Source of the DNA: Lysobacterales bacterium
GTDB taxonomy: Bacteria > Pseudomonadota > Gammaproteobacteria > Xanthomonadales > Xanthomonadaceae
DNA length: 64,000 nt
Assembly: GCA_017302135.1 (NCBI GenBank)
Contig: JAFLDZ010000014.1
Location: forward strand, 1-64,000
Reading direction: 5' to 3'
Position numbers and translations under genes: made by a program. The notes under the pieces are model-generated. The model saw only the letters and a program-made list of their open reading frames with translations, did no database searches and was not told the origin of the DNA. This document shows, one piece after another, positions 27,594 to 36,900 of the stretch. How positions within the stretch are numbered: position 1 is the first letter of the stretch; each line of letters starts with the position of its first letter.

Positions 27594-29237
27594 TCAGCGC
27601 CTCTGTTTCGCCGCCCACAGCGCCAGCTTCTCCCGCCCGATCTTGGCGTTGTGGCGGATATCGACCGGGAACGGCTTCGGATAAAGCAGAAAGGTCTGCA
27701 CCTGCGCGGTGTGGACGAAACCTTCGCCCATGTGCCGCAGCTTCAGTTCAATCTGCTCCCAGTCCATCGCGGCCACGCCTTCGCGCAGTTCGACGCAGAG
27801 CACCGGGAGTTGTTCGCCGAATTCGCCGATGCCCACCAGCGCGGTGCGGCGCACGTCGGGATGCGCGTTGAACACCGGCTCGATCTGTTCGGTGCACAGC
27901 GTGGTGCGTTCGGTGACGACACGCTGGGTCTTGCGGCCGCAGAACCACAGCCGGCCTTCGCTGTCGTAATAACCGAGATCGCCCATGCGATGGACGATGC
28001 GCGTCGTGCCGTCGGGCAGGGTTTCGCGGATTTTTGCGGCGCGCGTGGCGGCGTCGCGATTGAAATACGTATCGGTGGCGGTGGGTCCGGCAACGGTGAT
28101 CTCGCCGACCAGTCCGCCCTGCGCGATCAGATCGTCGGACCATGCGTCGATGGCCTCGTCGTCGACGCCGATCAATCGCACGTCGTTCGGCGGCACCGGA
28201 CGGCCGACGCAGGTGCCGGCGCCCTGTTCGGTGCGCGTGCGCAGCGTCAGCAATTCACGACCTTCGATCACCGCGACCGGCAGGCATTCGGTGGCGCCGT
28301 ACGGCGTCCAGAAATTCGCATCGGCCGGCAGCAGTCCGCGCAGCGTCGCGACCACCTCCGCCGGTACCGGCGCGCCGGCCGACATCACCGTTTTCAGACT
28401 TGGCAGCGGCTGGCCGTATTCGGCGAGCACGCGCATCAGCGCAGGCGAACCGAAGAGTTGGTCGACGCCGAAACGCGCGATCGCCGCATGCAGCTTGCGC
28501 GGATCGGCCTTGGCGGGGTTGGTCGGGTCCATGTCGGGAATGATCGAGGTCACGCCGAACGCGGGGTCGAACAGCGCGAACGGCGGAAACGTCGGCAGAT
28601 TCACGCCGCCGGGCACGACGCCGAAGGCCTCGCCCATCATCGCGATCTGCGCGACGAAATGCCGATGGCGGTAGACCACGCCCTTAGGCACGCCGGTGGA
28701 GCCGCTGGTGAACAGCAGCGCGGCCATGTCGTCGGGCAGCGTATCGGCGAGCTGCGGACCGGCGTGCGCGCCAGCGGTTTCGACTTCGGCAAGCGTGGCG
28801 TCGGCGAACCACGGGCGCGCGCCAGTCGTGATCCGGATGCGCGCACTGCGCGCCCAGCCCAGCAAGGCGCGCGCGAACTGCGCCAGCGGAATGCCGATGA
28901 AGGCCTCGGCCTGCGCTTCGTCGAGGCACTGCTTCAAGGCGCGCTTGTCGATACCCGGATCGACCAGCACCGGCACCGCGCCGGCCTTGAACAGCGCGAA
29001 CATCAGCAGGAAGAATTCGGGCGTGGGTCGCACCATCAGCACCGTACGGGTGCCTCGGACGATGCCGCGCTTCGCCAGACCGGCGGCGATGGCATCGCTG
29101 CGCGCATCCAGTTCGGCGTAGGTCAATGCGATGTCGTAGCCGCCGCCGCGTCCGGGACAGCGCATCGCCACCTGGTCGGGGCGTTCGCGCGCGAGGCGCG
29201 GGAGACTGGCGGCGATGTTGCAGGGTGTGGTCGTCAT
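27594..29237 (-). CDS. oleC: OleC-like beta-lactone synthetase (AMP-dependent synthetase family, 547 aa)
   Basis: Member of the ANL adenylating superfamily. OleC converts the 2-alkyl-3-hydroxy acid to a beta-lactone using ATP. The P-loop LLFTSGSTGVPKGVVYRH lies near residue 176, the A5-like motif is YGATECLP, and the hinge region GDLGYYDSEGRLWFCGRKTQ is intact. The characteristic OleC sub-signature is the lack of a typical CoA-ligase C-terminal lysine context and the strongly conserved FPPFALFDPAFGVTSIIPDMDPTNPAKADP. The start MTTTPCNIAASLPRLA at 29237 is preferred over an ATG at 29309 inside a REP element. It is the second ole gene, 7 kb from oleD and on the same strand. Confidence 0.87.
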   Translation of the reverse strand: MTTTPCNIAASLPRLARERPDQVAMRCPGRGGGYDIALTYAELDARSDAIAAGLAKRGIVRGTRTVLMVRPTPEFFLLMFALFKAGAVPVLVDPGIDKRALKQCLDEAQAEAFIGIPLAQFARALLGWARSARIRITTGARPWFADATLAEVETAGAHAGPQLADTLPDDMAALLFTSGSTGVPKGVVYRHRHFVAQIAMMGEAFGVVPGGVNLPTFPPFALFDPAFGVTSIIPDMDPTNPAKADPRKLHAAIARFGVDQLFGSPALMRVLAEYGQPLPSLKTVMSAGAPVPAEVVATLRGLLPADANFWTPYGATECLPVAVIEGRELLTLRTRTEQGAGTCVGRPVPPNDVRLIGVDDEAIDAWSDDLIAQGGLVGEITVAGPTATDTYFNRDAATRAAKIRETLPDGTTRIVHRMGDLGYYDSEGRLWFCGRKTQRVVTERTTLCTEQIEPVFNAHPDVRRTALVGIGEFGEQLPVLCVELREGVAAMDWEQIELKLRHMGEGFVHTAQVQTFLLYPKPFPVDIRHNAKIGREKLALWAAKQRR

Positions 29238-29262
29238 CGCGGAATTGTAGCGGCCGTCCTCC

Positions 29263-29357
29263 GTAGGAGGGCCTTCAGGCCCGAGCGTTTCGACATCGAA
29301 CGGCGACAACGATGTCCAGGGGTTCTCCGAAGAGCTCGGGCCTGAAGGCCCTCTTAC
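29263..29357. repeat. REP-like inverted repeat, family A copy 1 (24-bp arms)
   Basis: Arms at 29263-29286 and 29334-29357 are reverse complements except for one base. Each carries the core GGGCCTTCAGGCCC, itself a palindrome, with GTAGGAG at the outer edge. The same arm sequence occurs at 59831-59902, so this is a dispersed family. It sits in the divergent gap between oleC and the YkgJ-type gene. Confidence 0.85.
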
Positions 29358-29392
29358 GGGGTGCTTTGGGCCGTTACGCTCTAAGATCGCGT

Positions 29393-29752
29393 ATGCACCA
29401 TCCCTGCCTCAGCTGCGGCGCCTGCTGCGCCCACTACCGCGTCAGCCTGCACTGGTCCGAAGCCGAGCCCGACCTCGGCGGACTGGTGCCGATCGCGCTC
29501 ACCGAAACCTTCGGCGCGCATCAGCGCTGCATGCGCGGCACCTGGGCCGAGCGGCCGCACTGCATCGCGCTGCAGGGCACAGTCGGCGAGTCGGTGTCCT
29601 GTTCGATCTACGACGCGCGCCCCGGCGCCTGCCGCGAGCTGCGGATGTCGTGGGAAGACGGCACCCCGAATCCGCAGTGCGATCAGGCGCGCATCGCCTA
29701 CGGTCTGGCGGTGCTGACGCGCGATGACGTCGACCGCGTGCTCGGGCGCTAA
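29393..29752 (+). CDS. YkgJ-family cysteine cluster protein (119 aa)
   Basis: Small cytoplasmic protein with the CxxCxxCC cluster (CLSCGACC, residues 5-12) and further cysteines in MRGTWAERPHCIALQG, SCSIYDARPGACREL and NPQCDQAR. This is the pattern of the PF03692 (YkgJ) family, thought to bind zinc or an iron-sulfur cluster; function unknown. The ATG at 29393 starts just before the cysteine cluster; an in-frame ATG at 29312 lies in the REP element and is rejected. Its stop codon overlaps the stop of the convergent ubiM gene (29749-29752). Confidence 0.83.
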   Translation: MHHPCLSCGACCAHYRVSLHWSEAEPDLGGLVPIALTETFGAHQRCMRGTWAERPHCIALQGTVGESVSCSIYDARPGACRELRMSWEDGTPNPQCDQARIAYGLAVLTRDDVDRVLGR

Positions 29753-30984
29753 CGCGGCATCGGACGCAGTCGATCGACGAACTTGCGCAGCGGCGGCGGC
29801 CCGCGACGGCCGTCGTCGGTCAATCCGGCCATCACCATGCGCCGGAACGGGCCGATCCGCTGCGCGACCCGCAGCGCCGTGCGGCGGACGAATTTCGCCG
29901 GCACCGAATCGTCGGTGTACAGACCGGCGACCAGTTGGGTCGCGAGATACAGCGGACGCGTCGCATGGCGGTGACCGCGTTCGTAACGTTCGAGCAGGCT
30001 GCGGCTCCAGAACGGTCGTCCGGCGCCGTGCGCTTCGCGGATCGCGCGCGCCAGCGCGTCCTGTCCCAGCAATCCGAAATTGAAACCGTGCGCAGTGACC
30101 GGATGCATGCCGACGGCGGCATCGCCGATGGTCGCGAACCGCTCGCTCACGAAACGCTGCGGATACACGCCGACCAGCGGATAGGCGCAGCACGGGCCGA
30201 TGAAAGTCATCGCACCGAGCCGCTGCTGGAAGCGCCGGCTCATGTCCGCGCCGAATGTCTCCGCATCCATCGCCTGCACGGTCAACGCCTCCTGATGTGG
30301 GAGAGTCAGCACCACCGATGAGGTGTGCGCATCGTGCAACGGCAGCAGCGCGAGCGTCTGCCCGTAATCGAACCATTCCCACGCGGTCTGCGCGTGTTCG
30401 CGTGCGTGGCGCACACGGCAGACCAGCATGGTCTTGCCGAAATCGCGCATCGTCGCGGGAATGCCCACCGCGCGTCGCGTTTCCGAGAAGCGGCTGTCGG
30501 CCGCAACGATCAGATCCGCCTGCAGGCACTCGCCGTTGTCGAGTCGCACTTCTGCGCCGTCGGCATCGGTGTGCACGCCGATCACGCGCACGCCGTCGAT
30601 CAGGGTCGCCTCGCCCGCCGCCTCCATCGCTTCGAAGGCGACGCGGCGGATTGCGCGATTCGGCACCAGCCAACCGAGCTGCGGCTGACCGCTGTCTTCG
30701 TGGCGGAAGCGCAGGCCATCGGCGTCGCCGCCATCCAGCACCAGTGCATCGCTCAGCGTTGCGATCTCGTCTTCGGCGAGGCGCTGCCACAGACCGAGTT
30801 CACGCATCAGCCGCTGCGAACGATGGGTCAGGGCGATCTCGCGACCGTCGTCGACGGGATCGACCAGCGCCGCGCGCGGCTGGCGTTCGACCAGCGCCAC
30901 CTTCAGGCCGCTGCCGGCGAGCGAACTGGCGAAACTCAGGCCGGCCGGACCGGCGCCGACCACCACGATATCGAAACGGGACAT
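29749..30984 (-). CDS. ubiM: FAD-dependent ubiquinone hydroxylase UbiM (411 aa)
   Basis: Class A flavin monooxygenase of the UbiH/UbiI/UbiF group. The FAD-binding GxGxxG is VVVGAGPAGLSFA (residue 7 on), the middle GD motif contains ADSRFSETRRAVG, and the second FAD motif is IGDAAVGMHPVTAHGFNFGL. Segments such as DDGREIALTHRSQRLM, DFGKTMLVCR, TLALLPLHDA and YPLVGVYPQRF agree with my memory of Neisseria UbiM, a relaxed-specificity hydroxylase that can serve the C5 position of the ubiquinone ring. Together with ubiJ-ubiB at 17-19.6 kb it places quinone genes within the ole region. It is encoded between oleC and oleB, convergent with and overlapping the YkgJ-type gene by four bases. Confidence 0.8.
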   Translation of the reverse strand: MSRFDIVVVGAGPAGLSFASSLAGSGLKVALVERQPRAALVDPVDDGREIALTHRSQRLMRELGLWQRLAEDEIATLSDALVLDGGDADGLRFRHEDSGQPQLGWLVPNRAIRRVAFEAMEAAGEATLIDGVRVIGVHTDADGAEVRLDNGECLQADLIVAADSRFSETRRAVGIPATMRDFGKTMLVCRVRHAREHAQTAWEWFDYGQTLALLPLHDAHTSSVVLTLPHQEALTVQAMDAETFGADMSRRFQQRLGAMTFIGPCCAYPLVGVYPQRFVSERFATIGDAAVGMHPVTAHGFNFGLLGQDALARAIREAHGAGRPFWSRSLLERYERGHRHATRPLYLATQLVAGLYTDDSVPAKFVRRTALRVAQRIGPFRRMVMAGLTDDGRRGPPPLRKFVDRLRPMPR

Positions 30985-31074
30985 GTCGCCCTCGCGGGTG
31001 CTGCGAAGGCCGCAGCTTAGGCAGTCGGCAGATCGATCGAATTGATCCGGGTCAACTCGCCGGATGCCAGCGGC

Positions 31075-31980
31075 TCAGATCGGATGCGTGTCCAGGAATC
31101 TGCGCATCGCCGGCACCAGCACCTCGTGCTTGTCTTCCATCACGTAGTGACCGGCGTCCTCGAACGCATGCGCCTCGGCGTCCGGCAGCGCGCGCTGGAA
31201 ACCTTCGAGGAAATGGTGATCGAACACGAAATCGCGCAACCCCCAGCCGATGAACGCCGGGCGGTCGGCATAGGCCGGCAGACGTTTCGCGGAGGCATTC
31301 ACCAGCGTCCACGCCGGATCGCCCTCGCTCAGCGGAATGTCCTGCACGAAGCGCAGGGTGGAGATGCGGTTGGCCCAGGAATCGTAGGGCGCCTCGTAGG
31401 CGCGGCGGACGTCGGCGGGCATCTTGCGGATCACGCCGTCGCGCGCGGCGCCGGCCGAGAACGCATTGAAGCCGCGAATCATCAGCGCACCCAGCGTCAT
31501 GTCGCGGCCGAGCTTCAGCTGCCACGGCAGCGGCTTCGACGCCGGCAGCGGAAACGCGGCGGTGTTGGTGATCAGCAGCCGGCGCACCTGCGCCTCGTGG
31601 GCCAGCGCCCAACCGAATCCGATCATGCCGCCCCAGTCGTGCACCGCCATCGTCAACGGGCCGTCGACGCCGAGCGTATCGAGCAGACGGGTGAGATCGT
31701 CGACGCGCGACTGCAGGGTGTAGGTGTAGTCCTTGTCGCCGGGCTTGTCCGACAGCCCCATGCCGATGTGGTCCGGCACGATGCAGCGATATTTGTCCTT
31801 CAAGCCCAGCACCAGATGCCGCCAGTAGTAACTCCACGACGGATTGCCGTGCAGCATCAGCACGATCTCGCCGTCGCGCGGGCCTTCGTCCAGATACGAC
31901 ATCCAGATACCGGGCCGCACTTCGAGGCGTTCGGGGGTGAAGGGGTAATCCGGGTAGCGGTCGGTCATGGGCGTGGTCAT
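31075..31980 (-). CDS. oleB: OleB-like beta-lactone decarboxylase (haloalkane-dehalogenase fold, 301 aa)
   Basis: Alpha/beta hydrolase; OleB converts the beta-lactone made by OleC to the cis-olefin and CO2. The oxyanion segment is LMLHGNPSWSYYW, the nucleophile elbow is MAVHDWGGMIGFG with aspartate and the adjacent tryptophan as in haloalkane dehalogenases, and the catalytic histidine is in FEDAGHYVMED. The size fits OleB (about 300 aa). Possible starts are 32010, 31980 and 31968; I prefer 31980 because it lies four bases after the stop codon of the upstream regulator gene, implying coupled translation. It is separated from oleA by 12 kb of accessory genes. Confidence 0.87.
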   Translation of the reverse strand: MTTPMTDRYPDYPFTPERLEVRPGIWMSYLDEGPRDGEIVLMLHGNPSWSYYWRHLVLGLKDKYRCIVPDHIGMGLSDKPGDKDYTYTLQSRVDDLTRLLDTLGVDGPLTMAVHDWGGMIGFGWALAHEAQVRRLLITNTAAFPLPASKPLPWQLKLGRDMTLGALMIRGFNAFSAGAARDGVIRKMPADVRRAYEAPYDSWANRISTLRFVQDIPLSEGDPAWTLVNASAKRLPAYADRPAFIGWGLRDFVFDHHFLEGFQRALPDAEAHAFEDAGHYVMEDKHEVLVPAMRRFLDTHPI

Positions 31981-31984
31981 TGGG

Positions 31985-33049
31985 TCAATTGGGATTGGTT
32001 GCGTTCTCATCGCGCAACACTTCCGCGCGACGGATCATCTGTTGCACTTCTGGCGTCGCATGGATGTGTTCGAGTTCGATATCCGGATGCGCGTTTGCGA
32101 ACACGCGAAAAATCTCGTCCGCAAAGGCCTGTCCGATTTTTTCCACGCTGGCGAAGTCGAAGACGATATGCCGGAAACGATGCACGCCCTGCAGCACGCG
32201 TTTGGCCTGCGAGCGCGACATGAGGTTTTCGTCGCCCAGCTTGGCCATTCTGACCGGCACCACGGTCTTAGCGAACGCATACTCGTCCGGGCCGCTGGAA
32301 TATTGCGCGAAGACTTCTTCCATCCGTCGCTTGGATTCCATCGATATGCACATCCGCACAATCGTGCTCATCTTCGTCTGCTGGATCAGAGGATTCGATT
32401 CTTCCAGCAAGATATCTTTTTCATGATTGGCATCATGGGAGAAGAGCAAACCTCCCGAGCTGATCTGAAATGTATCGAACATTCTGGAGGTGAAGAAGAT
32501 ACCTTCTCCGGAGTGGCGGCTGGGGTCGGTGGTGAGTTTTCCTTTCGACAGTTCCAGCAAAGCCAGACGCTGGTCGGGCAGTTCGAGCGCCTTGGCAATT
32601 TTCGCGAAAATCCCGGCACCGTCGTCGCTCACGGCAAGCCTGAGACTTTCGCCGACCTGATGAACACCCACAACGACTGCACTCCCTTCGGAATGATCGA
32701 TCGCGTTGTTGACCATTTCGGTCAACCCGTATTGGGCGATTTCAAGCACGTTCTGGGGTGCGCTTCGCAGCATCGGCAACACGTCCTTGCGCCAGACGCG
32801 ATCTTCTTCCAGACCTTCGCGCTCGTAGGCAAACAGCTGTACATGCTTTGGACCCGGGCGATAGATGGGGCGCGTGGTCCCTTCTTTGACAAGCTGCCCT
32901 CTGGCAATGAGATTCCGTACACGGGCAACGACCGCGGTGCGGCTGACTTTGACTTCTTCCGCGACCACCGCAACCAGATCACGCGGATGATCTCTGACCA
33001 GTTGAGTCAGGAAAACATCGATCATTGCTGAGCGGTCGGGACGTGGCAT
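31985..33049 (-). CDS. HTH-GHKL ATPase-DUF4325 fusion regulator (354 aa)
   Basis: Three fused modules. Residues about 10-60 form a winged-helix-like HTH (LVAVVAEEVKVSRTAVVARVRNL). Residues 95-235 are a GHKL (histidine-kinase-type) ATPase with N-box E111-MVNNAID118, DDGAGIF at 142-148 and the lid HSGEGIFFTS. Residues about 262-340 are a DUF4325 STAS-like domain (FAKTVVPVRMAKLGDENLMSRSQAKRVL, then HIVFDFASVEKIGQAFADEIFRVF). No phosphoacceptor histidine is evident, suggesting an anti-sigma or partner-switch type regulator with its own DNA-binding head. The ATG at 33049 stands six bases after a TACAAT -10 element, implying a leaderless message. Its stop codon lies four bases before oleB. The sequence is less GC-rich than neighbouring genes, consistent with transfer. 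Confidence 0.85.
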   Translation of the reverse strand: MPRPDRSAMIDVFLTQLVRDHPRDLVAVVAEEVKVSRTAVVARVRNLIARGQLVKEGTTRPIYRPGPKHVQLFAYEREGLEEDRVWRKDVLPMLRSAPQNVLEIAQYGLTEMVNNAIDHSEGSAVVVGVHQVGESLRLAVSDDGAGIFAKIAKALELPDQRLALLELSKGKLTTDPSRHSGEGIFFTSRMFDTFQISSGGLLFSHDANHEKDILLEESNPLIQQTKMSTIVRMCISMESKRRMEEVFAQYSSGPDEYAFAKTVVPVRMAKLGDENLMSRSQAKRVLQGVHRFRHIVFDFASVEKIGQAFADEIFRVFANAHPDIELEHIHATPEVQQMIRRAEVLRDENATNPN

Positions 33050-33055
33050 GGCGGG

Positions 33056-33109
33056 ATTGTAAAGTAAGGCAGCTGGATTAAACAGTTTCAGGACAGAATT
33101 AAACAGTTT
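33056..33109 (-). promoter_or_regulatory. Promoter and tandem AAACAGTTT operator of the GHKL regulator gene
   Basis: ATTAAACAGTTT occurs at 33077-33088 and again at 33098-33109, exactly 21 bp apart (two helical turns). Each holds the odd palindrome AAAC-A-GTTT. A -10-like TACAAT (read on the minus strand) lies at 33056-33061 and its -35 region overlaps the proximal copy. The start codon at 33049 follows after six bases. This is the layout of an autoregulated operator; the HTH protein itself is the obvious candidate to bind. Confidence 0.6.
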
Positions 33110-33282
33110 GGATGCGGGAAAGCCTCATTTCTTCACGATTGTCCATTTGAATCAACACCTTACGATGCCCACTCAGGCCAAGCTGATCCGGTTCGATATC
33201 CCAATTGAACAGCGCATCAGCTGATCCGAACAACGATTCCGAGGCTGTCACAGGCGCAGCGCGAACCGCCGCCGCCCCCAGC

Positions 33283-33981
33283 TCAGCCCTCGCCGGACGC
33301 GAATTTGCCCCACAGCCGCTCGAAATGCGCGCCGAAGCTGCGCACCAGCCGCGCGTCGTCGGTGACCACCAGGTTCTCTTCGTTGCCGGTGCTGGCGCCC
33401 CGGGTCCAGTTGAAGCTGCCGCTGGCCAGGCGCGTGCCGTCGAACAGCGCGAACTTGTGGTGCATGTGGAACGCGGTGTCGTCCAGGCGCACGTCGATGC
33501 CGCGATCGCGCAGCCGGATCACGTCGCTGCCGTCGTCGTGGATCTTGTGGTCGTCGCTGAGGATGCGGATCTTCACGCCGCGTCGGTGCGCATCGACCAG
33601 CGCCTCGCACAGGCGGTCGTCGGAAATGGTGTAGACGCAGACGTCGATGACGCGCTTCGCGCCGAGGCACAGTTCGCGCAGCTTGCGCAGGCAATCGTCG
33701 CCGGGCGCGAAATAGGCCTGCGCTTCGATCACCGGCGGATCGGCGCCGGCATCCAGGGTCTTCACCACCTGTTCCAGCCAGCGCAGCAAATCCAGGGGCA
33801 CCGCATCGGGCTGCGACCAGCGTTCGCGCACCAGATCGAAGGCGCGGTTGCGCAGATAGCGGACGCGATCCCGGCTCAGGCTCTCGCCGAGTTCGCGCAG
33901 CTCGATCTTCTCGTCGTTGTCGAGCACGGCATCGGCGGCGCTGTCGCGCAGGAGCCGGTCGAGTTCGGCGAAATCGATCAT
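33283..33981 (-). CDS. Single-HKD phospholipase D-like protein (232 aa)
   Basis: PLD-superfamily enzyme with one complete HxKx4Dx6GSxN motif: HHKFALFD then GTRLAS then GSFNWTRG (about residues 160-180). One motif per chain is typical of Nuc-type endonucleases and mitoPLD-like lipases, which act as dimers. The preceding VIDVCVYTISDDRLCEAL and RGVKIRILSDDHK strands are standard for the fold. The N-terminal 90 residues are helical, unassigned and rich in charged residues; no signal peptide is present, so it acts in the cytoplasm on nucleic acid or membrane lipid. It starts seven bases after the stop of the giant ATPase gene, so the two are surely cotranscribed. Confidence 0.85.
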   Translation of the reverse strand: MIDFAELDRLLRDSAADAVLDNDEKIELRELGESLSRDRVRYLRNRAFDLVRERWSQPDAVPLDLLRWLEQVVKTLDAGADPPVIEAQAYFAPGDDCLRKLRELCLGAKRVIDVCVYTISDDRLCEALVDAHRRGVKIRILSDDHKIHDDGSDVIRLRDRGIDVRLDDTAFHMHHKFALFDGTRLASGSFNWTRGASTGNEENLVVTDDARLVRSFGAHFERLWGKFASGEG

Positions 33982-33988
33982 GGCGTGC

Positions 33989-36900
33989 TCATCGCGGCGT
34001 ACGCCCGAGCAGACGATCCGAGAACTCGTCCAACGCCTTCTGCAGTTGCAGTTCGCGCTCGCTGAGCGGGACGGTCTCGGCGTCCGCAGCGCCGCGCTTG
34101 CGGCGCCCGCCGGAAGGCGCCGGCGCGCTCTGCAGGGCGACGGTCTGCGCGCCGATGCGTTCGGCCAACAGGGTCAGCACCTGCTGCAGCTGAAGCTGCT
34201 GCCCGGCATGCCGCTCGAACCAGTCGGGCAGCGGCGCGCTCGCGGGGGTTTCGACTTCAATTTCCGCGATGGCCGCAGCCCGCGATTCGCCCAACCGCTC
34301 CGACAACCGCTCCAGCGCCGCCAGGATCTGCGGCCATGGCGCGTCGCTTTCGCTGCGATCGCTGTTCGAAGCCGCATCGGCCGCAGGCTTTTCCAGCGCA
34401 CGCACGCCTTCGACCAGATCGTTCAACTGCGCGACCACGCGCTGACCGATATCGGCCTCGCCGCCGCCGATCGCCTTGTTGCGCATGAAGTCGCGCTTGA
34501 TCTGGGTCCAGCGCGCGGTCTGCGCGTCGCTCATGACATCGCGCAGTTCCGCCAGCTTCAGCAGATTCTCTTCGGCGCCGGTGGTGAGCAACTGCGACTC
34601 GCCCTGATAGTGATCGGCGATCAGCTGCTGCAGCTCGGCGGCGTTCATCACCGGCGAAATCTTTTCCGCCAGCTTGTTCATGTTGCGGTAGCTGCCCTGC
34701 AGTTTGAACGCGGGCTCGGTGCGGTAGCGGTCGGCCTGCGCGGCGCTGGCGATGTACTGCTGGTTGACGCGATAGACCACGTCGCGCACCTGCATCAAAC
34801 GCTCCAGCGTGGCGGTGATCTCGTTGATCTCGGCGGCGCTGTAGGCATGACTCAGCGCATTCGAGGAGAACGGCTTGCCCTCGATCTTCTCGACCATGCG
34901 ATACAGGTCGGCCAGCTCGCGCGTCGCCAGCGGCGCCAGCACCGGATTGGACGTCAGGCAATTCTCGATGTAGCTGAGCTTGAACGCGTCCTCCATGCCG
35001 CCAAGCACATCGCCGAGGTTGTAGATGTCGGCGCGGTTGGCCAGCATGTCCGGAATCTTGAAGACTTCGCCGGATTCGGTGTACGGATTGCCGGCCATCG
35101 CCACGCAGAATTTCTTGCCGCGCATGTCGTAGGTGCGGGTGCGGCCCTGCCACACGCCTTCGATCCGGCGCGTGCCGTCGCACAGCGAAATGAATTTCTG
35201 CAGGAACTCCGGATGGGTGTGCTGGATGTCGTCGACGTACAGCATCACGTTGTTGCCCATCTCCAGCGCGAGATTGAGCTTTTCCAGTTCCTGCTTCGAG
35301 GTGGCGTCCGGCGCCTGCGCGGGATCGAGCGAACGCACGTTGTGCCCCAACGCCGGCCCGTTGATCTTCATGAAGATCAGGCCGAGCCGGTGGGCCACGT
35401 ATTCCATCAGCGTGGTCTTGCCGTAACCCGGCGGCGAAATCAGCATCAGCAGGCCCATCAGGTCGCTGCGCTTGCTCTCGCCGACGGTGCCCATCTGTTT
35501 GGCGAGGTTGTCGCCGATCACGCCCAGGTACACGTCGTTGATCAGTTTGTTGCGCACGAACGAGGTCAGCGGACGCGGCTTGAACTCCGACAGCCGCAGC
35601 GCTTCGCGCTCGCGCGCGACCAGCGCCTGGCGCAGGCGCTGGCAGCGACGCACCTGCGGCAGGAAGTGTTCGCGATGACGAAGCAGGCGTTCGTCGAGAT
35701 CGTCGACCCCCAGCGACATCGTGCCGGCAACGATTCTCGGGTGCTCGCCCAGCAGGCCGTCGATCTCCACCCGCAGGTCGGCCGCATCGACGCGCGCCAG
35801 CGCGTCGTCACCGATCAACAGCAGCGCGACCGCTTCGGGCACGTAATCCGCGAGCGCGGCATGCGCAGGGTTCGCATCCGCTGCGCGCGTCATCGCTTCG
35901 AACCACTGCGTGGCCAGGCGCCAGCGCGCGCCGGCATGGTTGCGCAGCGACGCCAACGACGCCTGCAGTTCATCCCACATGCGCTCGGCGACGAGCCGCT
36001 GCTGCAAGCCATCGAACAGCTGGCGCGCATATTTGCTGTAGACGAACGGCTGGCGCGGCGCGGCGAGGACCGCGATCAGATAATCGGCGGCGGGCGCGCA
36101 CAGCGCCGTATCGACAGGCAGCGACTGCGCCTCCGCTTCCGCGCGCATCGCAGCGGCGATGTCCTCGCGCAGGCTCGCCAATCCGCCGCGATGCGCGAAC
36201 AGGCGGTCGATCCCCTGCGCACTGCGCGCACGGTCGGCCCAGAGCGCCGCCTCCGGGCGATCGTGCACCAGGGTCCAGAACACGCTGGCCCAGGCGCGGG
36301 CCGCAGGCGCATGCGCGAGCAGACCGGCGCTGTCGCGCAGCGGCAGCAGCGCCGCCAGCATCCGCGCCGCATCGTGGTCGTGAATGCCTTTTTCGTAGCC
36401 CTCGCGATAGCGCGGCGCGGCGAAATCGCGCAGCGTGCGGGTCAACTGCTCAGGCTGTTTCACCTGCTGTCGCAGCAGATCCAGACTCAGTCCTTCGGCA
36501 TTGCGCTCCGCCGCCGACAGCACTTCACCGAGCAGATACTCGCCGCGATACAGCTGCGGCGATTCCGATTCCAGGGTGATCTGCCAGAAATCGCGCAGCG
36601 CATCGAGTTCCGCATCGCGCACGGGTGCGAAGAATTCGGTGCCGGTCAGATGCAGGCTCAGGCCATCGCCGCGCGGCAGCACGGTCAGGTCGAGTTCCTG
36701 GGTGTTGACGCTGAAGCGATGGCGCGGACCGAGTTTGATGACATCGCCGCCGGCCTCGAACAGCTCGCTGCGGTCGCGCAGCGCGCGCACCGCCTGATCG
36801 CGCACGCCCTTGAGCCGGGCCTCGACATCGTCGGCTTTCACGCTGTCTTTCAGCGCGCGCAGGCGTTCGGCCAGATCGCGCAGCTTCAGGATCAGCGGAT

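Noticed and set aside
29749..29752. Four-base overlap of convergent stop codons as a possible annotation error
   Set aside because: Both genes (YkgJ-type and UbiM) are supported by motifs up to their ends; convergent overlap is common in compact genomes.
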